Source: Rhodococcus sp. KRD197
GTDB lineage: Bacteria > Actinomycetota > Actinomycetes > Mycobacteriales > Mycobacteriaceae
Direction: 5' to 3'
Length of the DNA: 64,000 nucleotides
Assembly (NCBI RefSeq): GCF_017168235.1
Contig: NZ_JABFAO010000011.1
Location: 700,875 to 764,874 of the forward strand
Shown: positions 50,058-57,184 of the stretch, piece after piece
How the letters are laid out: every line of letters begins with the position of its first letter
Position numbering within the stretch: position 1 is the first letter of the stretch
Translations under genes and position numbers: made by a program
The notes under the pieces: model-generated
Seen by the model: the letters and a program-made list of their open reading frames with translations, nothing else
Told to the model about the DNA's origin: nothing
Database searches by the model: none

Positions 50058-51062
50058 ATGATGTTGGAGACCGAGCGGCCCGAGCGCAGCCGCGTGTCCA
50101 TCAACTCCATGCACGTATTCGCATTTCTTCTCGTATCGGCGATCGTGTTCCGCGAGCAGATCGTCGGAGCAGTCGGCGCGATTCCCGAACTGCAGGCAGG
50201 CGCCACCATCTTCCTGGGCGTATTCGTCCAGGCCACGCCGTTCCTGGTGCTGGGTGTGCTGGTCAGCGGCGGCATTGCCGCGTTCGTGTCGCCGGCGATG
50301 CTGAAACGGCTGCTGCCGAACAACGAAAAAGCCGCGGTGGGAGTGTCCGGGCTGGCGGGGATGGCGCTCCCCGGATGCGAGTGCGGCGCCGTCCCCGTGT
50401 CCCGACGGTTGATGGACCAGGGTGTGCCGACGTCCGCGGCGCTGGCATTTCTGCTGTCGGCCCCCGCCATCAACCCGGTCGTGCTGGTGTCGACGGCCGT
50501 GGCCTTCCCCGGTGAGCCGCGGATGGTTCTCGCGAGGTTTCTCGGATCGTTGGCGACGGCACTCATCATGGGTTGGCTGTGGGCACGGATCGGCAAGACC
50601 GAATGGATCACGGCGAGGGTGAGTGCCCGCCATCAGGACACCGGTCGCTCCAAGTGGGAGTTGTTCTCCGAGGCGGCCCGGCACGATCTGATGCAGGCAG
50701 GAGCATTCCTGGTGTTCGGCGCCGGGCTGGCGGCCGTGCTGCACATCATCGTGCCGGACTGGGTGCTCGAACACCTGGCAGGTCAGATGCTGCTGGCGAT
50801 CGGTGTGATGGCAATCCTCGCCGTCGTTCTCGCACTGTGCTCGGAGGCCGACGCATTCGTCGCGGCCAGCATGTCGATGCTTCCGTTGCTGCCCCGGTTG
50901 GTCTTCCTCGTCGTCGGTCCGGCCGTGGATGTGAAGTTGATGGCGATGCAGGCCGGTAGCTTCGGTCGCGGTTTCGTCCTTCGATTCGCGCCGGTCACCT
51001 TCGTCGTGGCCGTCGTGTGCGCGAGCATCATCGGGTACGTCGTCCTGGGCGGCGCCCGGTGA
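50058..51062 (+). CDS. Permease, UPF0718/DUF318 (YraQ/YcgR-like) family
   Basis: This integral membrane protein of 334 residues has about eight predicted helices. It carries the family features GMALPGCECGAVPVSRRL (a cysteine motif at the end of a helix) and LLSAPAINPVVLVST. Family members are predicted permeases of uncertain substrate and are usually paired with a TIGR03943 protein, as here: the stop overlaps the start of the next gene by 4 bases. A metal ion is a reasonable substrate guess because Bacillus homologues (ycgR-ycgQ) are zinc-regulated. A second ATG lies 3 bases downstream. Confidence 0.82.
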   Translation: MMLETERPERSRVSINSMHVFAFLLVSAIVFREQIVGAVGAIPELQAGATIFLGVFVQATPFLVLGVLVSGGIAAFVSPAMLKRLLPNNEKAAVGVSGLAGMALPGCECGAVPVSRRLMDQGVPTSAALAFLLSAPAINPVVLVSTAVAFPGEPRMVLARFLGSLATALIMGWLWARIGKTEWITARVSARHQDTGRSKWELFSEAARHDLMQAGAFLVFGAGLAAVLHIIVPDWVLEHLAGQMLLAIGVMAILAVVLALCSEADAFVAASMSMLPLLPRLVFLVVGPAVDVKLMAMQAGSFGRGFVLRFAPVTFVVAVVCASIIGYVVLGGAR

Positions 51063-51751
51063 AACGCGAGACGCAGAACGTACTGCTCATGCTGGTCGGT
51101 GGCGCGGTGGTGAAGATTGCGCTCGACGGCAGTTTCGTTCGCTACGTCAAGCCGAGCATGCATCCGTATCTGCTGGTGAGCGGGGTCTTCATGATTGTGC
51201 TTGCTGTCGCCGCGATGGTCCGCGACATCCAGCGCGGCGGCCCCGAAGACCACGAGGAGCACGGCCACAGCAGCCGCCCGTACTGGATGTTGTTGATTCC
51301 CGCGGCGCTCATTCTGTTCGTGGCACCCCCGGCCCTGGGAGTGTCCTCGGTATCGGAGCGGGTCGTCACCGCGGGCCCGCTCGAACGCACGGCCTTCCCG
51401 CCGCTTCCGGGCGGCGCCAGCCCCGAGGTTCCGATGCTCGACGTAGTTCAGCGCGCGGCCCGGGACAACACCGGCAGCCTGAAGGATCGGGAGATCACCG
51501 TGACCGGTTTCGTGGTGGAGAACTCCGACGGCAGCGTCGATCTGGCGCGCATCCTCATCGTCTGTTGCGCGGCGGATGCACGGTCGATCCGGATTCATCT
51601 CGACACCGGTTCGAGTGCATGGGCCGAGGGTGATTGGTTGCGAGTTCGCGGGACCGTCGGGCAGTCGTCTCCGGAGACCGGGAACGTGCCGACGATGTCC
51701 GTGACCGGGGTCGAGCAGATTCCGGCGCCGGAGAACACGTACGCCTACTGA
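51059..51751 (+). CDS. TIGR03943 family membrane protein (YcgQ-like)
   Basis: This is the partner of the upstream permease, 230 residues from GTG 51059. Two N-terminal helices surround a His/Glu-rich cytoplasmic-side loop (DHEEHGHSS) that could bind a metal, and a third hydrophobic segment follows. The C-terminal domain includes ILIVCCAADARSI with a conserved Cys pair and a beta-rich DWLRVRGTVG segment. Precise function is unknown; with the permease it probably forms a two-gene transport system. Confidence 0.82.
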   Translation: MKRETQNVLLMLVGGAVVKIALDGSFVRYVKPSMHPYLLVSGVFMIVLAVAAMVRDIQRGGPEDHEEHGHSSRPYWMLLIPAALILFVAPPALGVSSVSERVVTAGPLERTAFPPLPGGASPEVPMLDVVQRAARDNTGSLKDREITVTGFVVENSDGSVDLARILIVCCAADARSIRIHLDTGSSAWAEGDWLRVRGTVGQSSPETGNVPTMSVTGVEQIPAPENTYAY

Positions 51752-51791
51752 TCGAAAAAAACTGGTACCGTCGTACTGGTCTCGATGACAT

Positions 51792-51832
51792 CCGGACGAG
51801 CGCACCGTACCCGGCCAGCGACAAGACGGTGC
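51792..51832 (+). promoter_or_regulatory. Guanidine-III riboswitch (ykkC-III motif)
   Basis: These 41 bases fold as the small H-type pseudoknot of the guanidine-III class. CCGG at 51792-51795 pairs with CCGG at 51811-51814, and GCACCGT at 51802-51808 pairs with ACGGTGC at 51826-51832. The conserved ACGAG (51796-51800) and ACAAG (51821-51825) loops are present. Length and sequence are nearly those of the published Thermobifida fusca aptamer as I remember it. The ribosome site AGGAGA starts immediately after the aptamer, so ligand-dependent folding can control translation of the SugE-type gene that follows. A promoter should lie near 51752-51785. Confidence 0.9.
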
Positions 51833-51847
51833 AGGAGAGTGTTTGTC

Positions 51848-52162
51848 GTGGCGTGGATCATCCTGGTGGTCTCGGGTGTATTCGAAGCGATCTGGGCGAC
51901 AGCCCTCGGCAAGTCCGACGGCTTCACGCGAACAGGTCCCTCGGTCGTCTTCGGTGTCGCTCTGGTGATCAGCATGGCCGGCCTGGCCTACGCGATGCGG
52001 ACGCTACCGACCGGCACCGCCTACGCGGTCTGGGTCGGAATCGGCGCCTCGCTCACCGTCGCATACGCCATGGTGACCGGAGACGAGCCCGCTTCCTGGA
52101 TCAGAATCGCGCTGCTCCTCGGACTGGTCGGCTGCATCGTCGGGCTCAAACTCCTGCACTGA
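51848..52162 (+). CDS. sugE: SMR family exporter, SugE/Gdx type (probable guanidinium exporter)
   Basis: This small multidrug-resistance-fold protein of 104 residues has four helices. The start is GTG 51848, with AGGAGA 9 bases upstream; the protein then begins AWIILVVSGVFEAIWATALGKSDGFTR, carrying the essential membrane Glu of helix 1 and the GKSDGFT pattern of SugE/Gdx rather than of polyaromatic-drug EmrE proteins. The guanidine-III riboswitch in its leader makes guanidinium export the best functional assignment: guanidine accumulation would switch on its own exporter. Confidence 0.93.
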   Translation: MAWIILVVSGVFEAIWATALGKSDGFTRTGPSVVFGVALVISMAGLAYAMRTLPTGTAYAVWVGIGASLTVAYAMVTGDEPASWIRIALLLGLVGCIVGLKLLH

Positions 52163-52216
52163 AGCCCTGCACCGATGCGACACCGGAGAATGTGTGCGAG
52201 CGGTTACAGTAAAACC

Positions 52217-53017
52217 ATGAACTGGGTGTCCGCGATCACACTGCCTGTACGCGCCGGGATCGCCGTCGCAGAAACGGCCCTGGAGGTTTCGAGCGCAATT
52301 CTCTCGACCACCCGTTTCGCAATGGAGGCGGGTGTCGCGACGCCGATGAATCTCGCGAACGCCACCAACCCCAAGGGTGGGACGATGCAGCTGATCACAG
52401 CACTGGGGCAGCTCACCTCCGATGACCGCGCACTCGGCAACGCCCTGCGCGAGGGCGGACCACTCGACCGCCTGCTCGCTCACGGCGGCGTCGTCGACCG
52501 ACTCACCTCCGAGGAGGGAACGCTCGAAAGGCTCCTCGCGCAGGGCGGTCCAGTGGACCGCATCACCGCCACCGGAGGCCCACTGGATCGCTTGCTCGCC
52601 GAGGACGGGCCGCTGGAGCGACTCCTCGCCGAGGGCGGGTTGCTGGATCGAATAACAGCGGTCGACGGCCCGCTGGAGCGTCTCACCGCCGAGAACGGGC
52701 CGCTGGAGTTGTTGACGCGCGAGGGCGGCATCATCGAACGCGCCATCGAAGAGGACGGGATACTCGAGCAGTTGCTGGCCGAGGAAGGAGCCATCGAGCG
52801 TCTCACCGCCAAGGGTGGCACTCTCGATCAGCTGGTGACGCTCACGGATACCCTCGCCTCACTTGCCCCCAACATCGAGCGCATGGGGGTCAGCATCACC
52901 ATCCTGCAGGACTCCGTCGAGATTCTCTCGCAGGCTGTCAATCCGCTCGGCGAACTGGTCGGTCGACTGCCGAACCGCTGGCTCAAGGGCAAACAGACGG
53001 TCCAGGAACTGCAGTAG
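52217..53017 (+). CDS. Protein with 13 tandem decapeptide repeats (unknown function)
   Basis: I do not recognise a characterised family. The 266 residues start at ATG 52217. Residues 1-50 are amphipathic or hydrophobic (SAITLPVRAGIAVAETALEV). Residues 81-210 are 13 consecutive 10-residue units with no insertions, consensus G-P-L-[DE]-R-L-[LT]-A-E-x, for example GPLDRLLAED and GPLERLLAEG. The C-terminal part (LAPNIERMGVSITILQDSVE to GRLPNRWLKG) is again amphipathic. The fixed period and strong leucine/acidic pattern suggest a rod or solenoid, perhaps on a membrane or granule surface; that is speculation. It ends one base before the convergent dienelactone hydrolase. Confidence 0.85.
   Translation: MNWVSAITLPVRAGIAVAETALEVSSAILSTTRFAMEAGVATPMNLANATNPKGGTMQLITALGQLTSDDRALGNALREGGPLDRLLAHGGVVDRLTSEEGTLERLLAQGGPVDRITATGGPLDRLLAEDGPLERLLAEGGLLDRITAVDGPLERLTAENGPLELLTREGGIIERAIEEDGILEQLLAEEGAIERLTAKGGTLDQLVTLTDTLASLAPNIERMGVSITILQDSVEILSQAVNPLGELVGRLPNRWLKGKQTVQELQ
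52457..52846 (+). repeat. 13 x 30-base coding repeat array
   Basis: This stretch is exactly 390 bases, 13 units of 30, all in phase and encoding the decapeptide repeats. Many units share the stretches GGGCCGCTGGAGCG and CTCCTCGCCGAG, so the repeats are visible at DNA level although diverged. Confidence 0.85.
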
Positions 53018-53710
53018 CTATTTCAGGTGCGTGCCGAAGAAGTCGAACACTCGGCCGAACGCATCCTCCGCCTGTTCACCCCGCCAGCCCATGCCGGTGA
53101 CTCGCGCGACTGCGGCCATCGGGCCCTTCGGTAGCGCGTTCGCAAAGCTGTGCGAGGCACCGGGATAGGTCTTGACGTCGTGGTCGATACCCTTGGCCGC
53201 CAGGATCTTCTCCACCTTCTTCCCCGCGCCGATGAGCGAAGGATCGTTCTTTCCATACGAGGCGACGATGGGGCATGCACCGTCGAGAACCTCCTCGAGA
53301 TGCCTGGGGGTGACCCCGTAGAACGGGGCACTGGCGCCGAACCCCTTGGGCGAGAGCAGCAATGCGAAGCCGCCGCCCATGCAGAAGCCGACGATGCCGA
53401 CCTTGCCGGTGACGTCCTCGCGTGCCTGCAGGAAGTCTCGGGCCGCGAGCAGGTCGTCGATCGCAACTCCGCTCTGTCCGAGCAGTGCCCGGAACACTCC
53501 GGTCACGCATTTTCTGACGCCGCCGCGGCTGTACAGGTCGGGTGCCAACGCCACGTAACCCTGGTCTGCGAAACGTCGGGCGATGTTTCTGGTGTCCTCG
53601 GTAAGCCCGAAGGCATCGTGCACGATGACGACTCCCGGACCACCACCCGCAGGGGCCTCGAGTACTGCGCTGATCGGTCCGGCTGGCGTCTCTACGGAGA
53701 TCTCGGTCAC
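53018..53710 (-). CDS. Dienelactone hydrolase family protein
   Basis: This alpha/beta hydrolase of 230 residues has a cysteine nucleophile. Cys110 lies in GIVGFCMGGGFAL, the acid residue is in YGKNDPSL near 164 and His in GASHSF near 195, the triad of dienelactone hydrolase. The family opens lactone rings in chloroaromatic breakdown, but many members have other ester substrates. It is downstream of and overlapping (4 bases) the acyl-CoA dehydrogenase gene, suggesting a shared catabolic role under control of the divergent TetR. Confidence 0.88.
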   Translation of the reverse strand: MTEISVETPAGPISAVLEAPAGGGPGVVIVHDAFGLTEDTRNIARRFADQGYVALAPDLYSRGGVRKCVTGVFRALLGQSGVAIDDLLAARDFLQAREDVTGKVGIVGFCMGGGFALLLSPKGFGASAPFYGVTPRHLEEVLDGACPIVASYGKNDPSLIGAGKKVEKILAAKGIDHDVKTYPGASHSFANALPKGPMAAVARVTGMGWRGEQAEDAFGRVFDFFGTHLK

Positions 53711-54846
53711 GTACGCAGGCTACGCGCAATCACCAGACGTTGGATCTGGTTGGTGCCCTCGAATATCTGGGTGATCTTCGCGTCGCGCATGTATCGCTCG
53801 ACGCGGAAGTCGCGGGTGTAGCCGTAGCCGCCGAACACCTGGACGGCGTCGGTGGTCACCTTCATCGCCGCGTCGGTGGCGACGAGCTTCGCGACGGATG
53901 CACCTCTCGAGTAGTCGAGTCCGGCGTCGCGACGCCGGGCCGCATCGAGATACGTCGCGCGCGCGGAGTCGACGGCGGCGGCCATATCAGCGAGAAGAAA
54001 GCCCAGACCCTGATGGTCGACGATTCTCTTGCCGAACGTGGTGCGTTCGTTGGCGTAGGCGACGGCGTCGTCGAGGGCGGCCTGCGCGATGCCGACTGCC
54101 ACGGCAGCGATTCCGAGTCGGCCCGAATCGAGTGCGCTGAACGCGATCTGCAGTCCCTGCCCCTCTGTTCCGAGCCGGCGCTCGGCCGGGAGGACGGCAT
54201 TGTCGTAGTGGGCCGACGTGGTGGGGACGGCGTGCAGGCCCATCTTCTCCTCGGGCTTGCCGAACGAGAGTCCCTGCTGATCCTTGGGGACCAGGAAGCA
54301 GGAGATGCCCTTGGATCCCTCGCCGGTGCGGGCGAACAGGTTGTAGAAATCGGCGATGCCGCCGTGGGTGATCCACGCCTTGGCTCCGTTGACTACGTAT
54401 CCGTCCTCGGTCGGGGTCGCCTTGCAGGTCAGTGCGGCGGCATCGGATCCGGCCTGTGGTTCGGACAGGCTGTAGGCGCCGATTTGGTTGCCGCCGAGCA
54501 TGTCCGGTAGCCATCGCTTCTTCTGCTCCTCGCTGCCGAATGCGAGCAGCGGCGAGCAGGCGAGGCTGTGCACGCTCACCGCGACGGCGACGGCCGCCCA
54601 GCGCGCCGCCAGTTCCTCGAGCACCTGCAGGTACACCTCGTAGGGTTGGCCACCGCCGCCCCACTCCTCGGGGAACGGCAAGCTCAGCAGTCCTGCCTCG
54701 CCGAGGGTGCCGAACACGCCCTCGGGGTAGGTCTCGTTCTTCTCGTGCTCGTCGACGAGGGGCCCTAAGACCTTGTCTGCGACGTCGCGGGTGAGCGCGA
54801 TGAGATCGCGCGCTTCTGGGGTGGGCAGCAGACGGTCGACGGCCAT
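53707..54846 (-). CDS. Acyl-CoA dehydrogenase
   Basis: This FAD enzyme catalyses alpha,beta-desaturation of acyl-CoA. It is 379 residues from ATG 54846. Features are YSLSEPQAGSDAAAL and WITHGGIADFYNLFAR around the FAD, GRLGIAAVAVGIAQAALD, QVFGGYGYTRDFRVERYMRD and catalytic Glu363 in FEGTNQIQR. It resembles short/branched-chain acyl-CoA dehydrogenases; chain-length preference cannot be read. It is divergent from a TetR gene with a clear operator in the 62-base gap. Confidence 0.92.
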   Translation of the reverse strand: MAVDRLLPTPEARDLIALTRDVADKVLGPLVDEHEKNETYPEGVFGTLGEAGLLSLPFPEEWGGGGQPYEVYLQVLEELAARWAAVAVAVSVHSLACSPLLAFGSEEQKKRWLPDMLGGNQIGAYSLSEPQAGSDAAALTCKATPTEDGYVVNGAKAWITHGGIADFYNLFARTGEGSKGISCFLVPKDQQGLSFGKPEEKMGLHAVPTTSAHYDNAVLPAERRLGTEGQGLQIAFSALDSGRLGIAAVAVGIAQAALDDAVAYANERTTFGKRIVDHQGLGFLLADMAAAVDSARATYLDAARRRDAGLDYSRGASVAKLVATDAAMKVTTDAVQVFGGYGYTRDFRVERYMRDAKITQIFEGTNQIQRLVIARSLRT

Positions 54847-54858
54847 GAGAAGACTCCT

Positions 54859-54890
54859 TGCAGTACTGTAGGTCCCCCGACAGTACTGCA
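54859..54890. promoter_or_regulatory. TetR operator palindrome
   Basis: Two perfect 11-base arms, TGCAGTACTGT (54859-54869) and ACAGTACTGCA (54880-54890), face each other across 10 bases. Each arm contains the palindrome CAGTACTG, so the site may hold two dimers. It fills the gap between the acyl-CoA dehydrogenase and TetR starts, where repression of both is expected. Confidence 0.82.
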
Positions 54891-54908
54891 CGAGTATCGT
54901 CTACGACT

Positions 54909-55547
54909 ATGACCGCTGCACACGCGACAGCTCGCCGCGCCGAACTCTTCGATCAGCTGGTCGCGCTCCTGCTGTCCGAGGGCTTCGCACACCTCACACT
55001 CGACGAGATCGCTGCGCGCCTGCGCTGCAGCAAGTCCACGCTCTACACTCTCGCCGGCAGCAAGGAACAGCTCGTACGCGCGGCAACCGTGCACTTCTTC
55101 CGTGGCGCCACCGAGCGAGTCGAGGCGTCGCTGACGTCCGTACGTGGCACCACCGAGCGGCTCACCGCGTACCTGTCGGCGGTCGGCGTAGCACTCGAGC
55201 CTGCATCGAGGCAGTTCATGGAGGACCTCGCGGCCTTCCCACCCGCCCGTGAGGTCTACGAACAGAACACCGCGTTCGCTGCGAAGCGAGTTCAGGAACT
55301 CATCGACGACGGCGCCTCGGCCGGTGACGTGCGCAGCGTCCATGCCGCTTTCGTCGCAGATGTCGCAGCGTCGACGATGGCTCGGATCCAGACACGCGAG
55401 GTCTCCGAACGTACCGGCCTCGACGACTCACAGGCCTACGCCGAACTCGCGGCCCTGCTCACCACGGGCATCACTGGAACCACGGGAGTTACGGGGCCGC
55501 CACGCGCAGCTGCAGCTCGATCAGCACCCGCTCGTCCGCGTTCCTGA
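54909..55547 (+). CDS. TetR family transcriptional regulator
   Basis: This repressor of 212 residues starts at ATG 54909, 18 bases after the operator. The helix-turn-helix region is at residues about 10-55 (ELFDQLVALLLSEGFAHLTLDEIAARLRCSKSTLYTL in family terms). The C-terminal domain is of the usual ligand type with an Ala/Arg/Pro-rich tail. It probably controls the divergent acyl-CoA dehydrogenase/dienelactone hydrolase operon and itself. Its last 59 bases overlap the end of the convergent pruC gene, which is unusually long for a tail-to-tail overlap. Confidence 0.88.
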   Translation: MTAAHATARRAELFDQLVALLLSEGFAHLTLDEIAARLRCSKSTLYTLAGSKEQLVRAATVHFFRGATERVEASLTSVRGTTERLTAYLSAVGVALEPASRQFMEDLAAFPPAREVYEQNTAFAAKRVQELIDDGASAGDVRSVHAAFVADVAASTMARIQTREVSERTGLDDSQAYAELAALLTTGITGTTGVTGPPRAAAARSAPARPRS

Positions 55548-57084
55548 GATCCGCACCGAGTATCTCTTCGACCCGTTTGATTCTGTACCGCAACGTGTTC
55601 GGGTGCACCCGCAGTTGCTCGGCGGCACTCCTGACGTCGCCGAAATGCGCCAGATAGACCCGAAGACTCTCCGTCATGGTCGAACCGTTCCGCACGTCGT
55701 ACTCGGCGAGTTTCCCGATTCGAGGATCGAGCAGATGCTCGTGATTGGCGACGAGCTCGACGATTTCCCCCAGCAACACCGAAGTGCGGGACTCCTCGAG
55801 TGTCGTGACGCGATCGTTCCCCGTCGTCCGATCGAGCACCCGGTCCACCTCCACGCGCGCCGCTGCCACATCGGACAGCGTCGCGACCGAGGTCACGAGT
55901 GCCGCCCGGGTTGCCGTACCCGTTCGCATCTCGATGCGAGCGATGGTCTCGCGCGTCCAGGATTCGAGCGAGCGGGCCGCGACCTCCCCTGGGAACAGCA
56001 CGTAGATGCGCTCGCCCATCGCGGTGGCCAGTGAGGACCGGTGAAACGCGCTGGCGTGCAACCGTAATGCACCGGATAGGTGCACGGTCGCTTGATCACC
56101 CACACCGGCGAAGCCCACCACCGCGGCCGGCATCGTCGGTGAGATCGACAGCGAGGCAGCAAGAGAGGGCACATCGACTCCGCCGCCGCGCGCTCCGAGC
56201 AGACGTTGGATCTGCACGGCCTCGTTGGTCGGCGCGTCGACGATGCGTTTGATCAATCGGGCCGCGACCGCCGCGGCCCCGCGCAGCACTGCGTCGGCGT
56301 CGGGCGCGACCGGGCGCCCACCCTCCTGTACCCAGATCGCGCCGAGGGTGGTGACAGCGCCCGAGGCGTCGGGAATGGACCGGATGCCCACAACGAGGCG
56401 GCGCCGGATACCGAGGTGCTCGTCGGCGGGAACCTCCACCACCTCGTCGCTGGCTCGGATGCGGTCGAAGACGCCCCATTCGCGCAACTTCCGCAGATAG
56501 TCCGCGGGCCCCTCGCGGCCGAGGATGGACAGGGTCCGCAGTTCGTCGGCCGCGTCGTCGGCGGCCGAGTAGGCGAGCACGTGCGAACGCTCGTCCTCGA
56601 TACTCACCATGCCTTTGGTCAGTGCGGCCACCGTGTGCGCGAGTCCGTAGAGATCGGTATCCTCGCCGATCGGATCGGATTCGACGCGGTGCACGGAATG
56701 ATCGAGCACGCCGCGGACCATCGAAAGCAGTCTCTCCCAACGCGTTTGCGCATGAACCGAGATCAGGGCAGTGCCAGCCTGACGGGCGGCATGTGCCATC
56801 GCGATCGAAGCGCCCTTGACCATCACTGCATGCGGCCGTAGGGGTGCGGTACGCAGCGCGAGCTCGTCGAGCCAGGCCACCACGAGGGGCTCGGGTACCC
56901 CGACGAGGAGGCACAGGTCGGCCCCTGCAGCTGGGTCTGCGACATCATCGGCATCGAGCAACGTGACCGAGCCGATCGCCACCTCGGTGCCCATGGGAGC
57001 CACCACCAACTCGGCGAATGCGCCGTGTATCGCTCGCAGCAGTGCCTTCAGGCTCACCCCGCTCAGTGCCGAATCTTCGTCCAC
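55489..57084 (-). CDS. pruC: PucR family regulator of proline catabolism (PruC-like)
   Basis: This transcription regulator of 531 residues carries the C-terminal PucR/CdaR helix-turn-helix: HFGDVRSAAEQLRVHPNTLRYRIKRVEEIL. The middle region is a GGDEF-like CdaR domain and the N-terminal part a PucR ligand domain. It is divergent from pruA-pruB, the same arrangement as the proline-responsive activator PruC in mycobacteria, and this context is the basis for the name. The start is GTG 57084. An inverted repeat at 57105-57126 lies just upstream. Confidence 0.85.
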   Translation of the reverse strand: MDEDSALSGVSLKALLRAIHGAFAELVVAPMGTEVAIGSVTLLDADDVADPAAGADLCLLVGVPEPLVVAWLDELALRTAPLRPHAVMVKGASIAMAHAARQAGTALISVHAQTRWERLLSMVRGVLDHSVHRVESDPIGEDTDLYGLAHTVAALTKGMVSIEDERSHVLAYSAADDAADELRTLSILGREGPADYLRKLREWGVFDRIRASDEVVEVPADEHLGIRRRLVVGIRSIPDASGAVTTLGAIWVQEGGRPVAPDADAVLRGAAAVAARLIKRIVDAPTNEAVQIQRLLGARGGGVDVPSLAASLSISPTMPAAVVGFAGVGDQATVHLSGALRLHASAFHRSSLATAMGERIYVLFPGEVAARSLESWTRETIARIEMRTGTATRAALVTSVATLSDVAAARVEVDRVLDRTTGNDRVTTLEESRTSVLLGEIVELVANHEHLLDPRIGKLAEYDVRNGSTMTESLRVYLAHFGDVRSAAEQLRVHPNTLRYRIKRVEEILGADLRNADERVLIELQLRVAAP

Positions 57085-57104
57085 CTGGACAAGTCAACCA
57101 CAGA

Positions 57105-57126
57105 ATTCTTGGCCGATCGGAAGAAT
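57105..57126. promoter_or_regulatory. Inverted repeat, candidate PruC operator
   Basis: ATTCTT (57105-57110) and AAGAAT (57121-57126) are inverted around a 10-base GC-rich spacer that itself contains CCGATCGG. The site sits 21 bases from the pruC start and 59 bases before the pruA start, in the only non-coding DNA between the divergent genes. Confidence 0.5.
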
Positions 57127-57184
57127 ACTTGCGCTCGGAAGCCGACTTCAATGACAGGCACACCCGCACAAGAAGGAGGCCACC

